Both the position numbers and the translations under genes were made by a program. Under the pieces are notes generated by a model, which saw only the letters and a program-made list of their open reading frames with translations, was not told the DNA's origin and did no database searches. Below are positions 23,396-31,699 of a stretch of DNA of 34,648 nt, piece by piece (within the stretch, counting starts at the first letter, position 1; each line of letters opens with the position of its first letter). Source of the stretch: an uncultured Bacilli bacterium (lineage in GTDB: Bacteria; Bacillota_I; Bacilli_A; RF39; UBA660); contig CALVXN010000006.1 of NCBI GenBank assembly GCA_944371315.1, positions 1 to 34,648 on the forward strand, in the 5' to 3' direction.

Positions 23396-23609
23396 ATTTT
23401 ACATATGGTATTAAAGCCATAAATCTAGCATATTTAACTTGTTGAGCAATATGTCTTTGATGTTTTGCACATGCTCCAGTCATACGACGAGGTAAAATTT
23501 TTCCTTTATCATTAATATATTTATTAATAATCATTACGTCTTTATAATCAACACTTTTACCAGCACACATTTGACATATTTTTTTCTTTTTACGATAAAA
23601 TTCTGCCAT
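23394..23609 (-). CDS. rpsR: 30S ribosomal protein S18
   Basis: Ribosomal protein S18 (71 aa), which binds 16S rRNA as a heterodimer with S6. The core LPRRMTGACAKHQRHIAQQVKYARFMALIPY is close to consensus, and the N-terminal part has CQMC with a further Cys in the core (possible zinc-type C+ form). Third gene of rpsF-ssb-rpsR; the S6:S18 complex probably represses the operon through the leader at 24398-24460. Confidence 0.97.
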   Translation of the reverse strand: MAEFYRKKKKICQMCAGKSVDYKDVMIINKYINDKGKILPRRMTGACAKHQRHIAQQVKYARFMALIPYVK

Positions 23610-23624
23610 TATTATCCTCCTTTA

Positions 23625-24104
23625 TTAAAATGGTAAATCATCACTACTTAAAGTAAATTCGTCACCAAAATCTTTATAAGGATCTTCACTAATATCAGTA
23701 GTTTCTACATTATTTGAATTAATTAAATTGTCACTTCCATTTGGACTATATGCAATACTATTATCCACAGAATTACTATCACTACCTTGACGGCCACCTA
23801 AAAATTCCATTTGGTCAACTACAACATCAGTTGTATATCTTTTAGTCCCATCTTGTGCATCATAACTTCCATTTCTTATTCTACCACCAGCACTTATTAA
23901 AGTTCCTTTTTTACAATATCTATTAATAGTAGAAGCCAATCTACCAAAAGCAACACAATTAATAAATTCAGTTTCTCTTTCACCATTTCTATTAGCAAAA
24001 TCACTACTACAAGCTAATGAAAATCTAGCAATTTCCATATTACTTTGTGACATTCTTGATTCGGGATCTCTTGTAAACCTTCCAATCAAAATTACTTTGT
24101 TCAT
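23625..24104 (-). CDS. ssb: Single-stranded DNA-binding protein
   Basis: SSB (159 aa): an OB-fold (about 1-105; NKVILIGRFTRDPESR, FINCVAFGRLA, KGTLISAGGRIRNGSY), a low-complexity Asn/Ser/Asp linker, and the acidic C-terminal tip SSDDLPF that recruits repair and replication partners. It starts 2 bases after rpsF and precedes rpsR, the conserved Firmicutes arrangement. Confidence 0.97.
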   Translation of the reverse strand: MNKVILIGRFTRDPESRMSQSNMEIARFSLACSSDFANRNGERETEFINCVAFGRLASTINRYCKKGTLISAGGRIRNGSYDAQDGTKRYTTDVVVDQMEFLGGRQGSDSNSVDNSIAYSPNGSDNLINSNNVETTDISEDPYKDFGDEFTLSSDDLPF

Positions 24105-24106
24105 AA

Positions 24107-24397
24107 TTATTCTCCTTCAACTTTAATGATTAAATGTCTTAAAACATTTTCGTTTATAGAAACTTTACGATCAAATTCATGAATAGATTCTTTATCGGCT
24201 TCAACAGTCATTACATAGTAATACCCACTAACTTCTTTTTTAATAGGATAAGCTAATTTTTTTCTACCCATTTCTTTGAATTCAATAACCTTTGATGTTT
24301 TTGTTTTTAATAGCTTTTGAAGATCTTCACTAATTTTTTTAATTTTATCTTCTTCCATAGTAGCTTTCACTATAAACATAATTTCATACTTAGTCAT
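24107..24397 (-). CDS. rpsF: 30S ribosomal protein S6
   Basis: Ribosomal protein S6 (96 aa), partner of S18 on the platform of the small subunit. The start MTKYEIMFIVKATMEEDKI, the middle FKEMGRKKLAYPIKKEVSGYYYVM and the end ENVLRHLIIKVE are typical. The first gene of the unit; the AAGGAGG ribosome binding site is 9 bases upstream and lies in one arm of a leader helix, consistent with autoregulation. Confidence 0.97.
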   Translation of the reverse strand: MTKYEIMFIVKATMEEDKIKKISEDLQKLLKTKTSKVIEFKEMGRKKLAYPIKKEVSGYYYVMTVEADKESIHEFDRKVSINENVLRHLIIKVEGE

Positions 24398-24460
24398 TCT
24401 TACACCTCCTTATGGTCATTCCGGCTTCCAAAGAAGCAAGGAGTAATTTCTTTTACTCGC
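24398..24460 (-). promoter_or_regulatory. S6:S18-binding rpsF leader
   Basis: The untranslated leader contains CTCCTT (24443-24438), which pairs with AAGGAG (24411-24406) of the ribosome binding site, enclosing the stem GCTTC-TTTG-GAAGC and the one-sided bulge CCGGAATGACC. This matches the known S6:S18 leader type, in which the bulged CCG mimics the S6:S18 site of 16S rRNA. A second hairpin, GAGTAA/TTACTC (24458-24441), shares its CTC with the SD-sequestering arm. Confidence 0.8.
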
Positions 24461-24464
24461 AAGT

Positions 24465-24493
24465 ATTATAGCAAATATGCAAAAGTATATCAA
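24465..24493 (-). promoter_or_regulatory. Strong sigma-A promoter for rpsF-ssb-rpsR
   Basis: TTGATA (24493-24488), 17 bases, TATAAT (24470-24465) on the minus strand. Confidence 0.9.
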
Positions 24494-24511
24494 GAGAAAG
24501 AGGCTTAATAT

Positions 24512-25621
24512 TTAATTTTTATTTAAACGTTTCTTTCTAAAAATTGGGGTTATAACAGAATCATCTAATGCAAACATAATATATGCCCAACAAATAGAAA
24601 ATAACAAGTTAAAAATTAAACTAGCACCATAACTCATTTCGGGGAAAATATACGCAAGCATGAAAACAAACACAATAAAATATGCATAATAATAATATGA
24701 TAATTTTCCTAAAAATAAACATAAAGGACTTTTGTTGTATAAAACAGAAATATAATCTTTATCAATTAATAATATAGCCAAAAATAATAAAATAAATAAA
24801 GAATTAGTTACTTCACTCCAATTTATTCCGTTATAAATATTCCATAATATAAATACACCTAAAATAACATGTAGAAAACTCAAAAGAAGCTTTATATTTT
24901 CACTAAATTTTTTCTTTTTAAAATATTCAACAATATAATACAAATACATTCCAATAATCATTGTTGCTATAACTCGCGCAAGTCCATTTAAAATGCCAAA
25001 AGAATTTAATAAATTAGAATCTAATTTTCCTGCAAAACCAATGCTAGTATAAGTTAAAATAAGAAATACCGGAGCAAATATACCAGCAAAAAAATCTTCA
25101 CTTTTACTAACAACATAATATAAAATTAAAGTAGAAATTATAATTGCAGACACAACCCATAAAGGTGCATTCCAAATATAAGAAACACCAGCTACAGGAT
25201 TAAAAGTTAAAGTCTTAACTTCTAAAGCATTTACTATTCCAATTTGAGAAAGGCCTAAAAATTCCCAAATAGAATTAATAAAAACACTGAAAATATTTAA
25301 TAAACTAGTTTTATTAATAAAATTTCTTACTATAAAAGCACACAAAACTCCACCAAATAAAGTAGGATATAACTTAGAAAATCTATTTAAAGTATATTTC
25401 CAAGATTTTTTAAAAGCCATTTCTTTGGACTGATTTTCTTTAAAATTTTTCATTAAATAAAAGCCAGCTAGAAAAAGAAAATAAGAAATAACACTCCCAC
25501 CCGTAAATATTAATTTTTGACCAGTAGAAGCCCAAACATAATTATTTAAATAACCAAACCCTATTGCTATAACAAATATAAAACTCCAAAATCCGATAGT
25601 TGTTGTTATTTTATTTTTCAT
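24512..25621 (-). CDS. Acyltransferase-3-like membrane protein
   Basis: A 369-residue protein with about ten membrane helices that resembles the acyltransferase 3 (OafA/WecH) family, membrane enzymes that acylate surface sugars or lipids. Matching parts are SYFLFLAGFYLMKNFKEN (the 'FFxLSGFxL' helix) and LNRFSKLYPTLFGG (the R-x-x-R-x-x-P motif region). However, the R-x10-H motif of the first helix is absent; the first helix reads FWSFIFVIAIGFGYLNNYV, and the only His in the protein is distant. So activity is doubtful. It has its own promoter (25651-25679) and SD GGAGGATAT, and is probably a single-gene unit. Confidence 0.6.
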   Translation of the reverse strand: MKNKITTTIGFWSFIFVIAIGFGYLNNYVWASTGQKLIFTGGSVISYFLFLAGFYLMKNFKENQSKEMAFKKSWKYTLNRFSKLYPTLFGGVLCAFIVRNFINKTSLLNIFSVFINSIWEFLGLSQIGIVNALEVKTLTFNPVAGVSYIWNAPLWVVSAIIISTLILYYVVSKSEDFFAGIFAPVFLILTYTSIGFAGKLDSNLLNSFGILNGLARVIATMIIGMYLYYIVEYFKKKKFSENIKLLLSFLHVILGVFILWNIYNGINWSEVTNSLFILLFLAILLIDKDYISVLYNKSPLCLFLGKLSYYYYAYFIVFVFMLAYIFPEMSYGASLIFNLLFSICWAYIMFALDDSVITPIFRKKRLNKN

Positions 25622-25650
25622 ATATCCTCCATATTATCACTACTATATAA

Positions 25651-25679
25651 ATAGTAAACTAAGTTTTAATGTTTGTCAA
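25651..25679 (-). promoter_or_regulatory. Promoter for acyltransferase-like gene
   Basis: TTGACA (25679-25674), 17 bases, TACTAT (25656-25651) on the minus strand, directly after the RDD-gene terminator. Confidence 0.8.
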
Positions 25680-25683
25680 TTAA

Positions 25684-25713
25684 CTAAAAAAAGATGATAC
25701 AATTACCATCTTT
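25684..25713 (-). terminator. Terminator of parA...RDD operon
   Basis: Minus strand AAAGATG (25713-25707) pairs with CATCTTT (25696-25690), loop of 10, followed by a run of T. It lies just after the RDD gene. Confidence 0.8.
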
Positions 25714-25719
25714 AAAAAA

Positions 25720-26385
25720 CTAATTTTTCTTTTTATTTTTTTCTACATTTTTTGGATTATCTATTATAGTAATATCGTTTTTATCATCAACACTAATAAC
25801 CCTTGTATTTGTAATTAAATCATGTAACCCACGGTTATCTTTTCTTAAAACTAACATTAATACAATTAAAGACATAACTAATAATTCTAAATAAGAAACC
25901 ACTAATGATAAATAATAATAATTACTTTTGCTAAAAACAAATACACCAACAATTAATAAAACAGAAAATATAATATTATTTAAAATAACAGATCTAGTTA
26001 TAAAATTTAATATTGTTAACTTCTTATTATTAGCACTCGCAACTTTTATTTTCATTATTTTCTTTCCTAAAGTTTGTCCATTTAAAAAGTATTGTAAAAC
26101 TCCAAAATAACCTAAAAATAAAATTGAAGATATTGATGCGCTTATAACTCTATATTTATTTAAATCATAAGTTAATTCAACAATTTTAGTTTTATATTCA
26201 CTAGATTCAACATTCAATTTATCTTCGTTAACATCAGTTATCAGCTCATTATATTCATCATAAGTTTTTCTATAATTATCTAAATAGGGATTAATAAATT
26301 TTATATTTACAATTAAAGATACAAGGATTGTGATAAATAAAAAATCCATTAAATATGCCATAACTCTTTTTAAAGTTAAATCCAT
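25720..26385 (-). CDS. RDD family membrane protein
   Basis: A 221-residue membrane protein with an RDD domain: R-x-x-A-Y-L-M-D near the N-terminus (KRVMAYLMDFLF), then QTLGKKIMKIKV and a Asp in LHDLITNTRVI. Four or so hydrophobic segments (8-28, 90-110, 130-155, 160-182) and a Lys/Asn-rich tail. RDD proteins are of unclear function, some act in ion tolerance or membrane remodelling. Between helices 1 and 2 is an extracytoplasmic stretch of about 60 residues. Last gene of the operon starting at parA. Confidence 0.82.
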   Translation of the reverse strand: MDLTLKRVMAYLMDFLFITILVSLIVNIKFINPYLDNYRKTYDEYNELITDVNEDKLNVESSEYKTKIVELTYDLNKYRVISASISSILFLGYFGVLQYFLNGQTLGKKIMKIKVASANNKKLTILNFITRSVILNNIIFSVLLIVGVFVFSKSNYYYLSLVVSYLELLVMSLIVLMLVLRKDNRGLHDLITNTRVISVDDKNDITIIDNPKNVEKNKKKN

Positions 26386-26394
26386 AACAACCTC

Positions 26395-27039
26395 TTAATT
26401 ATCGCTACGTCCAAAAATTGACAATAAATGAATAAATAAATTAATAAAATCTAAATATAAATCTAAAGCTCCATATATTGCTAAATTTTCTACTGGTAAT
26501 CCGCTATTTTCTAAATTTTTAATTTTTTGAACATCATAAGCGGTTATACCAATAAAAATTAAAACACAAACAATAGATACTATCAAATAAATCATAGAAT
26601 TATTTAAAAATATATTAACAAGTGAAACTATAATAGCAGCAATTAATGCAAATAATAAATAACTCCCCATTTTAGTTAAATCTAATTTAGTAGTATACCC
26701 TATTAAAGCCATTATAGCAAAAGTTATCGCTGCAGCAAGGAATATATAAATTATAGAACTTACAGCATAATAAATAAATATTGATGCAAAAGTTAAACCA
26801 CTAACAAAAGAATATAATAAAAATGAAACTTTTGCAGTAGTTGGTTTCATTTTCATTACCCTCGAAGATAATACAAAAACTAAAACTAACTCTACAATAA
26901 CAAATATTATATAACCAGGACCATTGTAAATATTATTTAACATAACCTCACTAGTTGATACAAAATAACCTGTTGCAAATGTTACTAATAAACCAAAACA
27001 CATCCATAAAAATGTTTTACTAATTAAATTATCTTTCAT
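26395..27039 (-). CDS. Bax inhibitor-1 family protein
   Basis: A 214-residue BI-1/YbhL/YetJ-type membrane protein with seven helices. The pH-sensing aspartates and signature are visible near the C-terminus: GITAYDVQKIKNL and YGALDLYLDFINLFIHLLSIFG. Bacterial YetJ forms a pH-dependent calcium leak. It lies between ychF and the RDD gene with spacings of about 10 bases, so co-transcribed. Confidence 0.93.
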   Translation of the reverse strand: MKDNLISKTFLWMCFGLLVTFATGYFVSTSEVMLNNIYNGPGYIIFVIVELVLVFVLSSRVMKMKPTTAKVSFLLYSFVSGLTFASIFIYYAVSSIIYIFLAAAITFAIMALIGYTTKLDLTKMGSYLLFALIAAIIVSLVNIFLNNSMIYLIVSIVCVLIFIGITAYDVQKIKNLENSGLPVENLAIYGALDLYLDFINLFIHLLSIFGRSDN

Positions 27040-27048
27040 AAGCCTCCT

Positions 27049-28149
27049 TTAAACATTAAATCGGAAATAACATATATCTCCATCATTTATTATATATTCT
27101 TTTCCTTCAATTCGCAACTTTCCAGCTTCTTTAACTTTTTTTTCATCTTTATAATAATTTAAATCATCAAAACTCATAACTTCAGCTTTAATAAAACCCC
27201 TTTGAAAATCACTATGAATAATGCCAGCACATTCCGGAGCTTTCATCCCTTTTTTAAATGTCCATGCTCTAACTTCATCCTTACCAGCAGTAAAGAAAGT
27301 GGCTAGACCTAATAAATCATATGTAGCAAAAATTAATTTATCCAATCCACTATTATTAACACCTACAGATTTTAAAAATTCTTCTCGTTCCTCATTTTCA
27401 AGACCTGCTAAATCAGCTTCTAATTTAGCACACATGACTACAACACCAGCACCCTCAGCACTTGCATATGATTTAACTTGTAAAGTATAGTCATTATCAC
27501 CAACAATAACTGATTCTTCATCGACATTTGCAACATAAATAATTGGTTTTAAAGTTAATAAACTAAAATTTTTTAAAATTTTTAATGCATCTTTATCAAA
27601 GTTTATTCTTCTAAGAGGTATATTGGATTCTAAATTAACTTTACATTTTTTTAATACTTCAACCTCCAATAGTGATTCTTTATCCTTCGTTGTTTCAGCT
27701 TTTTTTTCTATTTTTCCAAGCCTATTATTAACAACATCTAAATCAGCCAATACTAATTCAATGTTAATAATTTCAATGTCACTTACAGGATTTGTTTTAC
27801 CGGTAACATGTGTTATGTTAGCATCATCAAAGCATCTAACAACCTCTACTATTGCATCAACTTCCCTTATATGTGACAAAAATTTGTTTCCTAAACCTTC
27901 ACCTTGCGAAGCACCTTTAACTAATCCAGCAATATCAGTAAACTCAAATGTTGTAGGAACAACACTTAATGGATTATACAATTCTTTTAAAAAATCGATT
28001 CTTTTATCAGGAACAAAAACTATTCCGACATTAGGTTCAATAGTTGCAAATGGATAATTTGCTGCCAATATATTTTGTTTAGTTATTGCATTAAATAAAG
28101 TTGATTTTCCTACATTAGGAAGTCCGACAATTCCAGCTTTTAAACTCAT
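27049..28149 (-). CDS. ychF: YchF/OLA1 family GTPase-like ATPase
   Basis: YchF (366 aa), an Obg-related P-loop protein that binds ATP rather than GTP and associates with ribosomes. P-loop GLPNVGKS (9-16), switch and G3 DIAGLVKGAS, the altered G4 NVDE, a helical coil in the middle and a C-terminal TGS domain (FTAGKDEVRAWTFKKGMKAPECAGIIHSDF region). Order abgT-ychF is unlike Bacillus, where ychF (yyaF) follows DUF951 directly. Confidence 0.97.
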   Translation of the reverse strand: MSLKAGIVGLPNVGKSTLFNAITKQNILAANYPFATIEPNVGIVFVPDKRIDFLKELYNPLSVVPTTFEFTDIAGLVKGASQGEGLGNKFLSHIREVDAIVEVVRCFDDANITHVTGKTNPVSDIEIINIELVLADLDVVNNRLGKIEKKAETTKDKESLLEVEVLKKCKVNLESNIPLRRINFDKDALKILKNFSLLTLKPIIYVANVDEESVIVGDNDYTLQVKSYASAEGAGVVVMCAKLEADLAGLENEEREEFLKSVGVNNSGLDKLIFATYDLLGLATFFTAGKDEVRAWTFKKGMKAPECAGIIHSDFQRGFIKAEVMSFDDLNYYKDEKKVKEAGKLRIEGKEYIINDGDICYFRFNV

Positions 28150-28164
28150 AAATATTCCCCCATT

Positions 28165-29706
28165 CTACGGTGCTACCGAAGCACCAACACCTAAAGGCAA
28201 ACCAATAACATACCAAACTATTATAAATGATAAAAAGAATAAAAAACTAATTACTACATAAGGTATTTGAAATTTAATAGCTTCACAAATAGTCAATGAT
28301 TTTTTTGATTGATTATAATTAGCTAAAAAAGCTACATAAATAATAAAATAAGCAAATACAGGAGTTAACCCAATAGTTAATGAATTACCTAATCTAAATA
28401 CCAATTGACTAAACTCAGGACTAATTCCTACACTCATTAATGAAGGAACTGCTGAAGAAAATATTTGCCAACTATTTAAGGCGTTTGGTAAAAACAAAGA
28501 CGAAATCGCAACAACAACAAATAATAATAAAATTAAAGGCAAAGCACTAAAATTTGAATGTGTTACTAAATTTGTAAACGCAGCTGTTATAACATTACCT
28601 ATGTTTGAATACTTAAATATATTAATAAAAATAGATGCAGCAAAAATCATTACAATTATTTTACCAATACCATTTAAGGAATAACCTAAAGCTTCAATAA
28701 ATTCTTTATTATTCGTGATAGTTTTAGCACCAATTCCATAACATAATCCCCATATAACAAATAATACAGCAACTATAAATATAAAACCATTGCTAAAAAA
28801 TGAATTATAACTAAATAATTTATCAATATAATAAGTTTGACTATAATCAAGCAAGTTACCAGAAAAAGGAAGACCCGGTATAATATTGTAAATAAATATT
28901 AATAAATATACAAAACCAAAAGTAAATGCCCATATAAGTCCTCGCATTTTCCTTTTAGTTAAAACCAACTCATCTTCTAACTCATCTTCAGGAAATTCAT
29001 ATTTTGGAACTTTTTTTGCAATATAGTTTTCACTTATATTAGTCAATAACAAACTCAATCCAATTATCAACAAAAACATTACAAAAATATATGCCCATGG
29101 CGAAATACTATAAGCATTATCAATAATATGAGCATTTGATAAAGTCATTGTTAACAAACTAGAATCAACACTTGTTAAAAATAAACTAATACCATTACCA
29201 CATGTTAAAGAAGCAAACGCTGTAATAATACCAATCATTGGATTACGTTTTCCATATAAAAATAACAACGCACCTAAAGGTATAAAAATAACATATGATA
29301 AATCTCCAATAATGCTACTCAAAATACAAATTAAAACTAGAGCAAAAGTAACAGTAGTCTTTTTAGCTTTTTTTGTTAATAATATAATAATTGTCTTTAA
29401 AAAGCCACTTTTAACCATTATACCAATACCTAATAATATTATAATCAAATTTGATAAAACAGCAAAATTAGCAAAATTAGAAACAGTTGATGTAAAAATG
29501 TATTTTAAACCGCTCAAACTAAATAAAGAAGTTACAGATTCAGTAGTTACCTGATAATCACCAGTAATAGAAGAAACTTTACTATATGTAGCTTGAACAT
29601 TAAAAAAACTCAAAATTCCACTTAGTACAATAATAATTAAACATAAAATTAAAAGAAACATCACTGGATGTAAACCAATTTTTTCTTTATTTTTAATTTT
29701 TTTCAC
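28165..29706 (-). CDS. AbgT family transporter
   Basis: A 513-residue AbgT-type transporter, a family linked to uptake of p-aminobenzoyl-glutamate or to efflux of sulfonamides. About 12 helices plus two re-entrant hairpins. Family marks: IIGDLSYVIFIPLGALLFLYGKRNPMIGI, LTCGNGISLFLTSVDSSLLTMT, LPNALNSWQIFSSAVPSLMSVG and FRLGNSLTIGLTPVFAYFII. The start is a GTG preceded by AAAAGGTGAT and overlaps the DUF951 stop by 14 bases. Its place inside the parB-DUF951-ychF cluster is unusual. Confidence 0.9.
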   Translation of the reverse strand: MKKIKNKEKIGLHPVMFLLILCLIIIVLSGILSFFNVQATYSKVSSITGDYQVTTESVTSLFSLSGLKYIFTSTVSNFANFAVLSNLIIILLGIGIMVKSGFLKTIIILLTKKAKKTTVTFALVLICILSSIIGDLSYVIFIPLGALLFLYGKRNPMIGIITAFASLTCGNGISLFLTSVDSSLLTMTLSNAHIIDNAYSISPWAYIFVMFLLIIGLSLLLTNISENYIAKKVPKYEFPEDELEDELVLTKRKMRGLIWAFTFGFVYLLIFIYNIIPGLPFSGNLLDYSQTYYIDKLFSYNSFFSNGFIFIVAVLFVIWGLCYGIGAKTITNNKEFIEALGYSLNGIGKIIVMIFAASIFINIFKYSNIGNVITAAFTNLVTHSNFSALPLILLLFVVVAISSLFLPNALNSWQIFSSAVPSLMSVGISPEFSQLVFRLGNSLTIGLTPVFAYFIIYVAFLANYNQSKKSLTICEAIKFQIPYVVISFLFFLSFIIVWYVIGLPLGVGASVAP

Positions 29707-29890
29707 AATTAATCACCTTTTTAAGTTTTTTCATGAATTCCAATCTATCCATCATTATTTCTCTACCGCAATTATCACACTTGATTTTTACATCAGCCCC
29801 ATTTCTAACAATAGTCCACATATTACTTTGACAAGCATGTGGTTTTTTCATTATTACTTTATCATTTAAAGTAAATTCAACAATTTTCAT
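29693..29890 (-). CDS. DUF951 small zinc-ribbon-like protein
   Basis: A 65-residue DUF951 (YyzM-like) protein. The conserved KKPHACQSN-W, GADVKIKC-NCGREIMMDR and F-KKLKK segments are all present; Cys20 with the CDNC pair could form a partial metal site. Function unknown, but it is a standard neighbour of parB and ychF in Firmicutes. Stop of parB and start of this gene share one base. Confidence 0.9.
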   Translation of the reverse strand: MKIVEFTLNDKVIMKKPHACQSNMWTIVRNGADVKIKCDNCGREIMMDRLEFMKKLKKVINCEKN

Positions 29891-30771
29891 TATTCATCCT
29901 CAATTTTAACATTCATTTTATTCAATAAATCTTCTAATTCATCAATACCATCAAAAAACAATTCAATCTTATTTTTATGAACCCTAACTTTAGTATTTAA
30001 AGAATCCATAATAATATTTTCATACATACGATATTTAGTATCAAAATTACTTTTATTATAACTTTTTATTTTTACATTTTTTTCTTCTTGACTAAGTTTT
30101 TCTAAATCATGAACACTTAAATTATCAGTTATAACTTTTTTAGCTAAATCTATAACTTTATTTTCATCGTCCATTTTACTCAAAACCCTAGCATGAGACA
30201 TAGTTAAATTTCTTTTCTCAACTAGTTTCTTTACTTCATCAGGCAATTTCAATAAACCTAATATATTAGTAACATAAGTCCTACTTTTACCAAACTTATT
30301 AGCAAATTCATCTTGAGTATATCCACGTAATTTAATTATATTACTAATTGATGTAGCCTCATCAATTGGATTTAAATTTTCCCTTTGAATATTTTCTACT
30401 AAAGCTATTTCCATCATTTCTTGATCATCAAAATCTTTTATTATTGCAGGAATCTTTTTTAAACCTGCAATCTTTGCAGCTTTTGTTCTTCTTTCACCAG
30501 CAACAAGTTCATAGCCTTTAACACTCTTTTTTACAATTATAGGTTGAACTATACCATATTCAGAAATAGATTTAGCAAGTTCATTTAATGATTCAATATC
30601 AAAAGTTTTACGTGGCTGATAAGGATTACTTCTTATTTCATCAATATCAATTTCTGTAACATCATTTGAACTTTCTTCAACTATGTCTTTTTCAAAATTA
30701 TCAAAATCTATTACAGTATTAGAAAAAAGTTGTTCTAAACCCTTACCCAATGCTTTCTTTTTAGTTTCCAT
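29890..30771 (-). CDS. parB: ParB/Spo0J chromosome partition protein
   Basis: ParB (293 aa), the CTP-dependent DNA clamp that loads at parS and recruits SMC and ParA. Seen: a short N-terminal KALGKGLEQLF ParA-interaction segment (6-16), box I NPYQPRKTF (49-57), the CTP-binding GERRTKAA (92-99; consensus GERRxRA), NIQRENLNPIDEA, the helix-turn-helix (about 140-175) and a C-terminal dimerisation domain. Overlaps parA by 11 bases. No parS-like palindrome was seen in the window. Confidence 0.96.
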   Translation of the reverse strand: METKKKALGKGLEQLFSNTVIDFDNFEKDIVEESSNDVTEIDIDEIRSNPYQPRKTFDIESLNELAKSISEYGIVQPIIVKKSVKGYELVAGERRTKAAKIAGLKKIPAIIKDFDDQEMMEIALVENIQRENLNPIDEATSISNIIKLRGYTQDEFANKFGKSRTYVTNILGLLKLPDEVKKLVEKRNLTMSHARVLSKMDDENKVIDLAKKVITDNLSVHDLEKLSQEEKNVKIKSYNKSNFDTKYRMYENIIMDSLNTKVRVHKNKIELFFDGIDELEDLLNKMNVKIEDE

Positions 30772-31546
30772 CTCTACTAACCACTTCCTTTGCTAAATTA
30801 TGATATGCTTCAGTAGCCCTACTTGTAGGGTCATATTCATTAATAGGTTTTCCGTGACTTGGAGCTTCAACTAATCTAACCAATCTAGGTATTATAGTAT
30901 TAAAAACTTTATCTTTAAAATATTTTCTAATTTCTTCAATTACTTCTAAACCAATGTTAGTTCTACCATCTAACATAGTTAATAACACACCTTCAATTCT
31001 TAAATTCGGATTCATGCTTGATTGAACCATAATAATAGAATTTAAAAGTTGAGTTATACCTTCTAATGCAAAAAACTCACATTGAACAGGAATAATAACT
31101 GAATCGCTGGCAACTAAAGCATTCATTGTTCCTAAACCTAATGACGGTTGACAATCTATTATAATATAATCATAATTATCCTTTATTTCTTCTAATTTTA
31201 ATTTTAACTGCATATTTTGTTGAAATTCTTTATCTTCAAGCATCTTTTTAACAAATTCAACATCAACACCAGCCAAGTTTATTGTTGCAGGAATAATACT
31301 TAAATTATGAAACTTCGTTTTTTTAATAGCTTTTTTTACATCACACTTTCCAGTAATTAATTCATATATATCATTTTTAAAATCATTAGAATTCAAACCT
31401 AAACCAGTAGTAGCATTACTTTGAGGGTCCATATCTATTATTAAAACTTTTTTGCCTAATTTTCCCAAAGCAGCAGATAAATTTATACTTGTAGTAGTTT
31501 TACCTACACCACCTTTTTGATTTACTAATGATATTATTTTAGTCAT
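30761..31546 (-). CDS. parA: ParA/Soj chromosome partition ATPase
   Basis: ParA-type Walker ATPase (261 aa). Deviant Walker A NQKGGVGKTTTSINL (9-23), Walker A' DMDPQSNATTGLG, Walker B YIIIDCQPSLGLGT and the C-terminal EAPSHGKPINEYDP. The frame is open to a GTG at 31555, but ATG 31546 has AAGAGG at 8-base spacing and gives the usual start. In B. subtilis Soj also controls DnaA. First gene of the parA-parB-DUF951-abgT-ychF-BI1-RDD operon; TATAAT-like sequences occur upstream but no clear -35. Confidence 0.96.
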   Translation of the reverse strand: MTKIISLVNQKGGVGKTTTSINLSAALGKLGKKVLIIDMDPQSNATTGLGLNSNDFKNDIYELITGKCDVKKAIKKTKFHNLSIIPATINLAGVDVEFVKKMLEDKEFQQNMQLKLKLEEIKDNYDYIIIDCQPSLGLGTMNALVASDSVIIPVQCEFFALEGITQLLNSIIMVQSSMNPNLRIEGVLLTMLDGRTNIGLEVIEEIRKYFKDKVFNTIIPRLVRLVEAPSHGKPINEYDPTSRATEAYHNLAKEVVSRDGN

Positions 31547-31631
31547 AACCAGCACCTCTTTATAACTTTCGACTATTATATTTTATCATACATTTAATAA
31601 TATTTGAAATGTTTTTAAATTTTTTTTGTAG

Positions 31632-31660
31632 AAAAAAAATCTTCATAAATTAGAAGATTT
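31632..31660 (-). terminator. Terminator of lipoprotein gene
   Basis: Minus strand AAATCTTC (31660-31653) pairs with GAAGATTT (31644-31637), followed by a run of T. Confidence 0.85.
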
Positions 31661-31699
31661 CATTTTACATTAATTATCATAGTTAATTAATATTTTTTA

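Noticed and set aside
27221-28057. Long plus-strand frames antisense to ychF
   Set aside because: They are mirror frames of a clearly coding gene with no recognisable product, promoter or ribosome binding site.
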